This document shows, in pieces, positions 1-7,000 of a stretch of 22,176 nt of DNA. The translations under genes were made by a program, and so were the position numbers. The notes under the pieces are model-generated. The model was not told where the DNA came from and ran no database searches. It worked only from the letters and a program-made list of their open reading frames with translations. Numbering within the stretch: position 1 is the stretch's first letter; the number at the start of each line of letters is the position of its first letter. Source of the DNA: DATGFB01 sp032160545. GTDB taxonomy: Bacteria > Actinomycetota > Actinomycetes > Mycobacteriales > Jatrophihabitantaceae. The stretch lies in the NCBI GenBank assembly GCA_032160545.1, contig JAVHVN010000184.1:1-22176 (forward strand), in the 5' to 3' direction.

Positions 1-229
1 GGACCTGACGGACGAACTCGCGGGGCGAGGCCTGCCCCGCCGCCGAGCCGACCACGTGAGCGGCCAAAGCCCGGACGTCCCAGCGGGCGCAGTCGGTGGG
101 CTTCGCCCAGTCGTCCGGTCGCAGGGCGCTCATCGCGGAGGCGAACCGGCGGTTCTCGACCGCGGCGATCCGCATGGCCTCGCGGTGCTTGATCCGGGGG
201 ATCGTCGTGACGTCCAGTGCAGTGGTCAT
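1..229 (-). CDS. MDMPI/DinB-type mycothiol-dependent protein, N-terminal part (cut by window edge)
   Basis: Only the first 76 codons are inside the window; the gene continues past base 1. The reading frame starts at ATG 229-227 and contains a segment of the pattern DW..PT.C..WDVRALAAHVVG, typical of the N-terminal domain of mycothiol-dependent maleylpyruvate isomerases and related DinB-like proteins. In that family the His of the LAAHVVG segment is one of the metal ligands. The start lies 2 bp after the TGA of the tetR gene, and an AGGATG ribosome site lies inside the end of tetR, so the two are almost certainly co-transcribed and translationally coupled. Members act on small electrophiles or as mycothiol transferases; the substrate cannot be read here. 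The family call is fairly sure, the exact reaction is not. Confidence 0.75.
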   Translation of the reverse strand, partial: MTTALDVTTIPRIKHREAMRIAAVENRRFASAMSALRPDDWAKPTDCARWDVRALAAHVVGSAAGQASPREFVRQV

Positions 230-231
230 GA

Positions 232-858
232 TCATCCTGATGCCTTTCCCAGCTGGTCGGCCCGTGCGGTCTGCCGGCGCCGATCGACGTCGGTCAGGAA
301 CATCTCGACGACCCGGCCGGCCTGGCGCGCCCAGCGCCTGCCCCCGGGATCGTTGGCGATCTGTTGGTGTCCGAGGCCGGACACGAGGGCGGTGAACACG
401 TCGATATCGGCCTGGTCGTGCACGCCGGCGGCCGCCAGTCGTTCGCTGCCGAGCGTGTAGAACTCCGATGCCAAGGCGAAGGAGTCCGCCGACGGCTCGA
501 AGCCGGGGATCGTGCGCTGGAACAGCAGCTGGTGCCGCACCACGTCATCGCTGGAGAACCGCACGAGGTCGCCGACGAGCTTGGCCAGCGCCGCCCGCGG
601 CTCGGCCGGATAGCGGCGCGATTGGACGAACTCGAGCAGCTGGCGGTAGCCGTCGGCGAACAGGGCGTCGTAGAGATCGAGCTTCGACGCGAAGTACACG
701 TACAGCGACGGCTGCCGCAGCCCGACAGCGTCTGCCAGGTCGCGGAGCGAGATAGCCGCCAGGCCGTCACGCCGCGCGAGCCTCCACGCCTCGGCGAGGA
801 TGTTCGACAGCCTGACCTCGCGGCGCTCCCGTCGACGATCCGGGGCCGGTGAACTCAC
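232..858 (-). CDS. TetR/AcrR-family transcriptional regulator
   Basis: A 208-residue one-component repressor. The N-terminal helix-turn-helix is at about residues 34-60 (ISLRDLADAVGLRQPSLYVY then FASK), followed by a helical ligand-binding domain of normal TetR length. The GTG at 858 is chosen because GGGAGG lies just upstream and the HTH then starts at the usual distance. The frame stays open to 954, but that would run through the promoter and operator. The -10 and the 14-bp inverted repeat just upstream indicate autorepression. The MDMPI-type gene starts 2 bp after the stop and is the obvious co-regulated target. The ligand is unknown; the neighbour suggests an electrophilic or xenobiotic small molecule (inference). 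Confidence 0.88.
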   Translation of the reverse strand: MSSPAPDRRRERREVRLSNILAEAWRLARRDGLAAISLRDLADAVGLRQPSLYVYFASKLDLYDALFADGYRQLLEFVQSRRYPAEPRAALAKLVGDLVRFSSDDVVRHQLLFQRTIPGFEPSADSFALASEFYTLGSERLAAAGVHDQADIDVFTALVSGLGHQQIANDPGGRRWARQAGRVVEMFLTDVDRRRQTARADQLGKASG

Positions 859-880
859 CCTGGCCTCCCTCTGGTGAGCG

Positions 881-913
881 CCTATCGCTAATAGGAAAAC
901 TATGAGCGATAGG
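881..913. promoter_or_regulatory. Operator palindrome for the TetR regulator
   Basis: The arms CCTATCGCTAATAG (881-894) and CTATGAGCGATAGG (900-913) are inverted repeats matching at 13 of 14 positions around a 5-bp spacer. The site overlaps the -10 box and start region of the tetR promoter, the position expected for autorepression. Confidence 0.8.
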
Positions 914-927
914 TGCCGCGATGTCAA
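899..927 (-). promoter_or_regulatory. Predicted promoter of tetR and MDMPI-type gene
   Basis: On the minus strand a perfect TTGACA (927-922) is followed after 17 bp by CATAGT (904-899). Transcription would start near 892, giving a leader of about 35 nt before the GTG at 858. The operator covers the -10 and the start point. Confidence 0.65.
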
Positions 928-966
928 GAGGCCGGGACAGCCGTCGTCAAGCACACCGCCCGCGGT

Positions 967-1338
967 CTACCTGGCCCAGGGCGGCGCGATGCGGGTGCCG
1001 TCGGCGGTCACGGCCTCCAAGCCCGGTGTGGTGGTGACCCAGGCGATCGCACCGCTGGGTCCTGCGTCCACACGCAGCTCGCTGCCGGCGAGCACCAGCA
1101 GGACGTCTCCGGGTTTCAGAGTCGAGCGGGCCTCGTCGAGGGAGACACGTAGTTCGCCGTCGAGGACGAGGAGAACCTCCTCGCGGGTGGGTCGGTGCGC
1201 AACGCCCTGCAGGTCAGCCGGGACGGTCAGCTGCCACGCGCACAGCTGGCTACTGCCTTTGGACGGGCTGACGTAGGACAGGAAGCGACTTCCGTGCGTC
1301 TCGAACGACACGGCGTTTTCGGGGCGGACGACCGGCAT
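967..1338 (-). CDS. Small single-domain cupin protein
   Basis: A 123-residue single cupin barrel. The first conserved cupin motif is visible around residues 45-65 (GVAHRPTREEVLLVLDGELR) with H48 and E53/E54. The second is partly degenerate: KPGDVLLVLAGSEL has the turn Pro-Gly but no His at the usual metal position, so metal binding may be weak or absent. The start is ATG 1338, preceded by GGAG with 6-nt spacing; an in-frame TTG at 1350 overlaps the ribosome site and is less likely. The gene diverges from marR, and its promoter lies inside a 36-bp palindrome, so it is probably the target of that MarR protein. Catalytic role is unknown; such proteins may be dioxygenases, isomerases or ligand sensors. 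Confidence 0.8.
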   Translation of the reverse strand: MPVVRPENAVSFETHGSRFLSYVSPSKGSSQLCAWQLTVPADLQGVAHRPTREEVLLVLDGELRVSLDEARSTLKPGDVLLVLAGSELRVDAGPSGAIAWVTTTPGLEAVTADGTRIAPPWAR

Positions 1339-1352
1339 GGCAATCTCCAAGA

Positions 1353-1382
1353 TTTAGACAGGCTACTTGACTATATAGTCAA
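1353..1382 (-). promoter_or_regulatory. Predicted promoter of the cupin gene
   Basis: On the minus strand TTGACT (1382-1377) and TCTAAA (1358-1353) are 18 bp apart, ending about 15 bp before the start codon. The -35 and spacer lie within the palindrome, so a bound repressor would block it. A mirror-image TTGACT (1367-1372) serves the plus strand but has a poorer -10. Confidence 0.5.
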
Positions 1383-1392
1383 GTAGCCTGTC
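1357..1392. promoter_or_regulatory. Perfect 36-bp palindrome, probable MarR operator
   Basis: The half-site GACAGGCTACTTGACTAT (1357-1374) is followed directly by its exact reverse complement (1375-1392), with no mismatch and no spacer. It lies between the divergent cupin and marR genes and overlaps the likely -35 boxes of both. MarR dimers bind palindromes in such divergent regions, so one site could control both directions. Confidence 0.8.
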
Positions 1393-1413
1393 GTCTATGT
1401 CAAGATTGGGGTT

Positions 1414-1857
1414 GTGTCTACTGACAGCTGGAGCACCGCTACTGCCGTGCTGCGCCTGGCCGGTCAACTCGTGGACGGAATCCAGCAGGGCCTGGCGCAG
1501 CGCGGCTTTACCGACGTGCGACCGGTCCATGGGTTCGCATTCGCGCGACTCAGCGGCGAACCGGCCACCACCGCTCAGCTCGCCGATCACCTCGGGATCA
1601 CCAAGCAAGCAACCAGCGAGCTCGTTCAACACCTCGTCGAGCGCGGATACGTCACTAGAACCTCCGACCCGAGCGACCTGCGCGCGCGCCTACTCGTTCT
1701 CACCGACCGTGGACACGCATGCACCCGCGCAGCAGAGCAGGCAGCAGCCGATACGGTCGACAGCTGGAAGCACGAGCTCACACCTAGGCAGTTCGCCGAA
1801 CTTCAGCGCGCCGTAGCCGCGATCGCCGGCCCCGGCCGGCTCCGGCCGGCCTGGTGA
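1414..1857 (+). CDS. MarR-family winged-helix transcriptional regulator
   Basis: A 147-residue MarR-type dimeric repressor. The recognition part of the winged helix is at about residues 52-75 (TTAQLADHLGITKQATSELV), followed by the wing with the family signature DPSDLRARLLVLTDRG around residues 86-101. Length is normal. It starts with GTG 1414, with only a weak GGGG ribosome site. The gene diverges from the cupin gene across a perfect palindrome, so it is expected to repress itself and the cupin and to respond to a small ligand or an oxidant. No Cys sits in the typical OhrR position, so peroxide sensing of the OhrR type is not supported. Confidence 0.88.
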   Translation: MSTDSWSTATAVLRLAGQLVDGIQQGLAQRGFTDVRPVHGFAFARLSGEPATTAQLADHLGITKQATSELVQHLVERGYVTRTSDPSDLRARLLVLTDRGHACTRAAEQAAADTVDSWKHELTPRQFAELQRAVAAIAGPGRLRPAW

Positions 1858-1881
1858 TCAGGCGCCAGATTCACCGCAACA

Positions 1882-1909
1882 CCGACCTCATCCATACGGG
1901 CCGGGTCGG
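1882..1909. terminator. Possible bidirectional terminator hairpin
   Basis: CCGACC (1882-1887) and GGTCGG (1904-1909) can pair around a 16-nt loop between the convergent ends of marR and the next gene. There is no T tract and the stem is short, so this is weak. Confidence 0.2.
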
Positions 1910-1918
1910 AAGGCAACG

Positions 1919-2662
1919 TCAGACCGTCTGTGTGTGATCGTGGCGGTCATGGTGTGGGTCATCGTCCCTCGACGATTGGCCGGTAGGCGCGGCGGCGGCG
2001 AGCGCCGGGGAGTCCGCGGGGATAGTGGACCGGTCCGGCGAGCAGTAGGTGCGGCAGTCGCCGATGGCCCCTTCCAGCAGGTCGTGCAACCGCCGATCCG
2101 GATCGTTCACGCAGGCGTGGGCTATCCCGTCGACGGCGCAGCCGACGATGGCCGGGGCGGTCTGTCGCCGAAACACCCGCTGGGAGATACGGGTGGGCTG
2201 GTAGTGATGCCGTGTCCAGGCTGCCGCGCCCGGAGTGCGGTCCAAGGCCTGCTGGCTCTGGGCGCTGATCGGTGAGCCGGGACAGCCTTCCAGATCGGCA
2301 AGTAGTCGCTCGCAGTTCAACATCGCTACGGCCATCACCCATTGCCGCTCCTCGGGCGCGATCGGAAGAGCTGTCCTCGCGGCCCGCCGTGCGATGACGA
2401 CGTCGACGCGAAGGTCCGGGCTGGTCAGGCCGATCACCTCCGGTACCAGCACGGCCAGCGTCTGGCGCCCGTCGTCGCTGATGTGGTCGTTCACCCCGCG
2501 CGCCAAAGACGCGAGCAGCGGGTGGGTGCAGGCCGGATGGTCGCTCCAGCGTTCACCGGCGAGGTAGGACGCGAACTCCATGAAACACGACCCCGCCCGC
2601 GGTCCGCGGTGCTTACCGCGGGACAGCACGGGCATCAGTTCGACCGGAGAGCTTCGCTTCAT
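1919..2662 (-). CDS. Conserved-type hypothetical protein
   Basis: A 247-residue soluble protein without recognisable catalytic motifs, signal peptide or membrane segments. The N-terminal third looks motif-like: LSRGKHRGPRAGSCFMEFAS (residues 13-32), then GERWSDHPACTHPLL (36-50) and a VNDHISDDGR segment (58-66). I recall similar N-termini from uncharacterised actinobacterial proteins, which supports ATG 2662 rather than the internal Met at residue 28. The middle is helical with several Arg and Cys residues. The last 18 residues are rich in His and Asp (DDDPHHDRHDH), which might bind metal but may simply be disordered. It is transcribed alone, convergent with marR. No function is proposed. Confidence 0.65.
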   Translation of the reverse strand: MKRSSPVELMPVLSRGKHRGPRAGSCFMEFASYLAGERWSDHPACTHPLLASLARGVNDHISDDGRQTLAVLVPEVIGLTSPDLRVDVVIARRAARTALPIAPEERQWVMAVAMLNCERLLADLEGCPGSPISAQSQQALDRTPGAAAWTRHHYQPTRISQRVFRRQTAPAIVGCAVDGIAHACVNDPDRRLHDLLEGAIGDCRTYCSPDRSTIPADSPALAAAAPTGQSSRDDDPHHDRHDHTQTV

Positions 2663-2888
2663 CGTCGTGCCAATCGCCGACCTACGCGAGTCAGATAACC
2701 AGTGTGCGCCGTTTCGGCGCCGAGACCAAGGTCGCCCTGCAGGGCGGCTTGGTCATGCCCCTGCCCTCGTGGCCGAATCGGACACCTCGCCGGCCAGGCA
2801 CCTTCGCAGCTGTAGCCACCAGAGCCCGGCTGCACTCGGGTGAGCCCAACGGAGGGGCCCATACCTGCTCGTCGGGAGTGAGGCACCT

Positions 2889-3032
2889 CTATCGCCGCGA
2901 GGACGGGCCGTGGACGCTCTGCTGCCGCGACGGCGGATGCTTCATGCGGTACATGAGGGCGGCAACAGCCACCGCCAGCAGTACGAGTCCGAGCAGAGGA
3001 TAGAGGTGGTACGGACGGCGGTCAGTGGTCAT
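2889..3032 (-). CDS. 47-aa single-span membrane peptide
   Basis: A short gene with a strong ribosome site: GAGGAGG at 3046-3040 sits 7 nt before ATG 3032, and a GTG directly before the ATG is a less well spaced alternative. The product starts MTTDRRPYHLYP, has one hydrophobic helix (about residues 11-27, LLGLVLLAVAVAALMY), then a basic, Ser/Pro-rich tail. The positive residues after the helix and the short N-terminus leave topology uncertain. It lies 23 bp behind the GlsB/YeaQ-type gene and at the end of the copper gene run, so it is probably co-transcribed. Function is unknown; it may be a small partner of a membrane protein (inference). Confidence 0.6.
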   Translation of the reverse strand: MTTDRRPYHLYPLLGLVLLAVAVAALMYRMKHPPSRQQSVHGPSSRR

Positions 3033-3039
3033 CACGGCG

Positions 3040-3046
3040 CCTCCTC
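3040..3046 (-). promoter_or_regulatory. Strong ribosome binding site that supports the 47-aa gene
   Basis: GAGGAGG on the minus strand, 7 nt before ATG 3032. This is the main evidence that the short frame is a gene. Confidence 0.6.
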
Positions 3047-3055
3047 GCCCACCGT

Positions 3056-3394
3056 TTACCAGCGCAGCCTGGCGTTCCGATGCGCCACTGCGTTCCCTGC
3101 GCCGCTGCTCGCGATCGCGACGAGGATCACGGCGACGGCAATCTCGCAAAGAACGGTGAGAAACGTCCCGACATGGAAAAGGTGCCGGCCGATAAGGCTG
3201 CCAAGCAGCGATCCGATCCAGCCGATGACGACGGTGCTGAAGAACCCGATCTCCTGACGGCCGGGCAGCACGAGACGAGCCAGGCCACCGATGATCGCCC
3301 CGACGATCGCTGCGCTGATCAGGAGCCACAGCGCCCACCCGACGATCGGCAGGACGACCACGAGCACCAGCAGAACCACGATCAGCACGACCAC
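3056..3394 (-). CDS. GlsB/YeaQ/YmgE-type small membrane protein
   Basis: A 112-residue very hydrophobic protein. The central part IVGAIIGGLARLVLPGRQEI followed by GFFSTVVIGWIGSLLGSLIG matches the transglycosylase-associated (GlsB/YeaQ) family: a GG-A-R loop, a Pro-Gly turn, then a Gly-rich helix. About four hydrophobic segments can be placed (roughly 2-24, 25-42, 50-68 and 80-98); usual family members have about 80 residues and three helices, so this one carries an extra N-terminal helix and a basic C-terminal tail. It starts at GTG 3394 with a weak ribosome site; GTG 3388 is an alternative. It follows the permease gene by 53 bp and probably belongs to the copper operon. The family is linked to general stress, but its molecular action is not known. 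Confidence 0.8.
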   Translation of the reverse strand: MVVLIVVLLVLVVVLPIVGWALWLLISAAIVGAIIGGLARLVLPGRQEIGFFSTVVIGWIGSLLGSLIGRHLFHVGTFLTVLCEIAVAVILVAIASSGAGNAVAHRNARLRW

Positions 3395-3447
3395 GACTCA
3401 ACGGTACCCACAGCTACCCAGCGATCCACATACGCGCGCGAGGCAGG

Positions 3448-4629
3448 TCAGCGCCGCGCGCCGTGCTCGTGCTGGCCCATGTCGTCCGGGCCGCCGCCCA
3501 TCATTGAGAGCATCGCGCGCCCGCCGGTGGTGAAGAACCGCCAGAGCAGGACGGCCGCGAGCAGCAGGAAGGCGATGTTGAGAAAGCTGGTGTAGTTCCA
3601 GCTGGGTCCGTCCATACCGACGTTGGCGTTGCGCGCACCTTCGGGGACGAGGTGCACCAGGGCGAACAGGATCTCGACGACGTAGCCGGCGAGCACCATG
3701 GTGACGTAGAACAGGCCGGCGAGAGTCCAGGCCATCCGGGTGCCGTAGTACTTCCGATAGATCAGCAGGATCGGGATGATGATCAGGTCGGCGAAGATGA
3801 ACGACGCGACGCCGCCGAAGCTGATCCCGCCGTTCCACAGCACCGCGGCGAGGGGCACGTTGCCGATCGAGCAGACGAACGTGACCACCGCGACCAGCGG
3901 GCCGATGATCGGTCCCCAGATCTTCGCGGCGAGCGGGTGGTCGCTGAAGAACAGGTGCTGCCAGAAGCTGTCCGGGATCCACGCCGCGGCGGCGCCGGCG
4001 AGCACCAGCCCGATGACCAGGTCGCGAAGGATTGCGGCCCATTCCATGACGAAGTTGTGGCTGACCGAGGTGAACCCGGCCGGGCTCGCCAGCCGGCGCC
4101 AGAAGCTGCCCTGACTGGGAACGCTCATGTCCATCGCCGCGTGGCCCTCCATCGAGCCGGCGACCGCCCGGTCGGCCTGCTCGCGCGCCGCCGCGATCAT
4201 GCGCGCGCTCACCAGCCGGCGCATCAGCAGCGCGAGCGCGACGATCATCACCGGCCCGCCGATGAACTCCGCGGCGGTGAAGCGCCAGCCCAGCAACAAG
4301 GCCATGATCAGACCCAGTTCGATGACCAGGTTCGTCGAGGCGAACTGGAAGGCCATCGCGGAGGTGAAGTTCGCGCCCTTGCGGAACAGCGACCGGGCCA
4401 GTGCGACCGCTGCGTAGGAGCACGACGAGGAGGCCGCTCCGAGGCCGGCCGCGGTGGCGAGGCTGCGGGGACTGTCATCAGGTAACAGTCGGGCGATCGT
4501 CGACTTGCGGACCACCGCTTCGATCACCGCGGACAGGGTGAAGCCGAGGATCAGCGACCAGGTGATCTGCCAGGTCATCGACCCGGCCGCCTGCAGCGCG
4601 TGCCCGATGCCGTGCAGGATGTCGCTCAC
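3448..4629 (-). CDS. ArsP/DUF318-type permease, probable copper or metal efflux
   Basis: A 393-residue polytopic membrane protein of the ArsP_1 permease type, the group that includes SO_0444-like Cu/Zn efflux proteins. The family core is visible: GAASSSCSYAAVALARSLF (residues 64-82) with Cys70, then the helix FQFASTNLVIELGL, and the second half with VCSIGNVPLAAVLW containing Cys253. The loop at 158-170 has several Met and His, and the C-terminal tail after residue 370 is rich in Met and His (MMGGG, DDMGQHEHG), suiting soft metals. Its GTG 4629 overlaps the TGA of copA by 4 nt (GTGA), so it is translationally coupled to copA and regulated with it. Copper is the likeliest substrate from context; arsenical or zinc export is possible. 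Confidence 0.82.
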   Translation of the reverse strand: MSDILHGIGHALQAAGSMTWQITWSLILGFTLSAVIEAVVRKSTIARLLPDDSPRSLATAAGLGAASSSCSYAAVALARSLFRKGANFTSAMAFQFASTNLVIELGLIMALLLGWRFTAAEFIGGPVMIVALALLMRRLVSARMIAAAREQADRAVAGSMEGHAAMDMSVPSQGSFWRRLASPAGFTSVSHNFVMEWAAILRDLVIGLVLAGAAAAWIPDSFWQHLFFSDHPLAAKIWGPIIGPLVAVVTFVCSIGNVPLAAVLWNGGISFGGVASFIFADLIIIPILLIYRKYYGTRMAWTLAGLFYVTMVLAGYVVEILFALVHLVPEGARNANVGMDGPSWNYTSFLNIAFLLLAAVLLWRFFTTGGRAMLSMMGGGPDDMGQHEHGARR

Positions 4630-6914
4630 GGGCCGGCTCCGATCGGCCGAAAGCGCCGCAGCCGCAGCGAGTTCGTCACCACGAAGACTGAGGAGAACGC
4701 CATCGCCGCGCCGGCGATCAACGGATTGAGCAACCCGAACGCAGCCACCGGCACAAGGACGATGTTGTATGCGAACGCCCAGAACAGGTTGCCCTTGATC
4801 GTGCGCAATGTACGGCGGGACAGCCGGATCGCGTCGCCCGCCGCGCGCAGGTCACCACGCACCAGGGTCAGGTCGGCTGCCGCGATCGCGACATCGGTGC
4901 CGGTTCCGATCGCGAGGCCGAGGTCGGCTTGGGCGAGGGCCGCGGCATCGTTGACCCCGTCACCGACCATCGCAACGACCCGGCCGCGTGCCTGTAGGTC
5001 GCGCACCGCGGCGAGCTTGCCTTCGGGCAGCACCTCGGCGATGACGTCGGTCGCATCGATGCCGACCGCGGTCGCGACGGCAACCGCAGCGCCGCGGTTG
5101 TCGCCGGTCAGCAGCACCGGCCGCAGCCCGAGCCCGCGCAGTTCGGCGATCGCCTGGGCACTGGTCTGTTTGACGGTGTCGCCGACGACCAGCACGCCGC
5201 CGATCCGGCCGTCCCAGCCGACCACGATCGCGGTATACCCGTCAGCTTCGGCGGCGGCACGCACTGCCGTGAGCTCCGGGTCGGGGCGCAGTGCCCACTC
5301 GTCGGCCAGGAACGAGGAGCGGCCAGCCACGATCGCATGCGTGGCGCCGTCGACGCTCACCGTGCCGCTCACCCCGAGGCCCGCGGTGCTGGCGAAATCT
5401 CCGATGGGAGGCAGCGCGCCGAATCGGTCGGCGGCCGCGCTGCTGATCGCGGCAGCAATCGGGTGCTCGCTGGCCGATTCCAGCGCCCCGGCCAGCCGCA
5501 AGAGCTCCTTGGCGTCAACGCCTGCGGCCGGATGAATGCCGTGCAGCTCCATCCGTCCGGTGGTGACGGTGCCGGTCTTGTCCAGGACCACGGTGTCCAC
5601 CCGGCGGGTGTTCTCCAGCACCTCGGGCCCCTTGATCAGCACGCCGAGTTGGGCGCCGCGGCCGGTACCGACCAGCAGCGCGGTGGGCGTGGCCAGCCCG
5701 AGCGCGCACGGGCAGGCGATGATCAGCACCGCGACCGCGGCGGTGAACGCGCGCACCGCCCCCTCACCGGTCGCGAGCGTCGCGAGCAGGGTGACGACGG
5801 CGATAGCCAGGACAACGGGTACGAACACGGCGCTGATCCGGTCGGCCAGCCGCTGCACCGGCGCCTTGCCGGATTGGGCTGCGAGCACGAGCCGCCCGAT
5901 CTGGGCCAGCTTGGTGGCCGAACCCACCCGGGTCGCGCGGACGATCAGCCGACCACCGGCATTGATCGTCGACCCGGTCACGGCCGAGCCGGGGGAGACC
6001 TCGACCGGCAACGGCTCGCCGGTCAGCAAGCTCTCATCCACCGCGGAGGAGCCCTCGACGACGACGCCGTCGGTGGCGATCTTCTCGCCCGGCCGCGCGA
6101 CGAACACGTCACCCGCCGCGAGTCGCTCGATCGGGATCCGAGTCTCGACCCCGTCCCGGAGAACGGCGACGTCCTTGGCGCCGAGGTCGAGCAGGGCGCG
6201 CAGCGCCGCACCGGAGCGCCGCTTGGCCCGCGCCTCGAGGTAGCGCCCGGCGAGCAGGAACACGACCACGCCGGAGGCGACCTCGAGATAGATGTCGCCG
6301 GCCCCCTCGCCGCGGGAAGCGGTGAGGGCGAAGTGCATCCGCATGTCCGGCATACCCGCCGTGCCGACGAACAGCGCGTACAGCGACCAGCCGAACGCGG
6401 CCAGCGTGCCCATGGACACGAGCGTGTCCATGGTCGCGGCGCGATGCCGCAGGTTCGCCCAGGCGGCGCGGTGGAACGGCAAGCCGCCCCACACCACGAC
6501 GGGGCTGGCGAGGGCGAGCGACAGCCACTGCCAGTCGTCGAACTGGAGCGCCGGCACCATCGCGAGCAGCAGCACCGGCAGCGTCAACATTGCTGACACC
6601 GTCAGCCGTGTCAGCAGCAACGCGAGTTCGGGGTCATCCGCCTGCTTTGTCTCCGGTGCGGCCACCGCAGGCGCGGTTGCGGTGTAGCCCGTCGCCTCGA
6701 CCGTCGCGACCAGAACGTCCGGACCGGCCGTCGCCGGGTCGTAGCGGACCGACGCGGTCTCCGTCGCGAAGTTCACGCTCGCCGACACCCCGTCCAAGCG
6801 GTTGAGTTTCTTCTCGATCCGCGCCGCGCACGACGTGCACGTCATGCCACCGACCGCGAATTCGATGCTCGCTGTGGCCGCCCTGGCGGCGTCTTGTGAC
6901 GGCGTGATCATCAC
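4626..6914 (-). CDS. copA: Cu(I)-exporting P1B-type ATPase
   Basis: A 762-residue copper pump. Visible in order: one N-terminal HMA domain with GMTCTSC (23-29), membrane helices, a Met-rich outer loop (AGMPDMRMH, 187-195), the TGE actuator motif (298-300), the CPC transmembrane metal site (401-403), the phosphorylation motif DKTGT (445-449), the SEHP nucleotide motif (482-485), GDGVND (651-656), and YN plus M..SS in the last two helices (716-717, 738-742). CPC with those last residues is the Cu(I) class signature. Start is GTG 6914 or ATG 6911; the TGA of the upstream copZ-like peptide overlaps the ATG as TGATG. It diverges from csoR and has a CsoR-type operator at its promoter. Confidence 0.95.
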   Translation of the reverse strand: MMITPSQDAARAATASIEFAVGGMTCTSCAARIEKKLNRLDGVSASVNFATETASVRYDPATAGPDVLVATVEATGYTATAPAVAAPETKQADDPELALLLTRLTVSAMLTLPVLLLAMVPALQFDDWQWLSLALASPVVVWGGLPFHRAAWANLRHRAATMDTLVSMGTLAAFGWSLYALFVGTAGMPDMRMHFALTASRGEGAGDIYLEVASGVVVFLLAGRYLEARAKRRSGAALRALLDLGAKDVAVLRDGVETRIPIERLAAGDVFVARPGEKIATDGVVVEGSSAVDESLLTGEPLPVEVSPGSAVTGSTINAGGRLIVRATRVGSATKLAQIGRLVLAAQSGKAPVQRLADRISAVFVPVVLAIAVVTLLATLATGEGAVRAFTAAVAVLIIACPCALGLATPTALLVGTGRGAQLGVLIKGPEVLENTRRVDTVVLDKTGTVTTGRMELHGIHPAAGVDAKELLRLAGALESASEHPIAAAISSAAADRFGALPPIGDFASTAGLGVSGTVSVDGATHAIVAGRSSFLADEWALRPDPELTAVRAAAEADGYTAIVVGWDGRIGGVLVVGDTVKQTSAQAIAELRGLGLRPVLLTGDNRGAAVAVATAVGIDATDVIAEVLPEGKLAAVRDLQARGRVVAMVGDGVNDAAALAQADLGLAIGTGTDVAIAAADLTLVRGDLRAAGDAIRLSRRTLRTIKGNLFWAFAYNIVLVPVAAFGLLNPLIAGAAMAFSSVFVVTNSLRLRRFRPIGAGP

Positions 6915-6970
6915 GAGTTCACGCAGCGCCCGTAGGTCATGCCGCGCACCGTGTACGTCTTCTGTGCCAT
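6911..6970 (-). pseudogene. copZ: copZ-like chaperone remnant, 19-residue peptide in front of copA
   Basis: The frame ATG 6970 to TGA 6911 encodes MAQKTYTVRGMTYGRCVNS. This matches the first residues typical of CopZ heavy-metal-associated chaperones (KTYTV.GMTCGHCVNS), but the copper site has changed from MTCGHC to MTYGRC and the remaining 45-50 residues of the domain are missing. Both changes can come from single transitions (TGC to TAC, CAC to CGC). The stop overlaps the copA ATG as TGATG, so translation of the remnant would lead ribosomes straight into copA. It is either a decayed copZ joined to copA by a deletion, or a leader peptide kept for coupling. I see no clear ribosome site for ATG 6970, so expression is uncertain. 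Confidence 0.6.
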
Positions 6971-7000
6971 CCGCTTCGCCCTTCAGTTCCTGAGTTCACG

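Noticed and set aside
859..954. Longer tetR start reading through the operator
   Set aside because: It would translate the promoter and operator; GTG 858 has the ribosome site and normal TetR length.
2733..2746. 14-bp palindrome CGCCCTGCAGGGCG
   Set aside because: It is short and GC-rich, contains a PstI-type word, and has no promoter context; likely chance.
2659..2886. 75-codon minus-strand frame between the hypothetical gene and the 47-aa gene
   Set aside because: It lacks a ribosome site, has a random composition and overlaps the start of the hypothetical gene.
5337..6596. Plus-strand open frame of 419 codons opposite copA
   Set aside because: It is the antisense of copA, rich in Arg, Gly and His with no domain; long antisense frames are expected in high-GC DNA.
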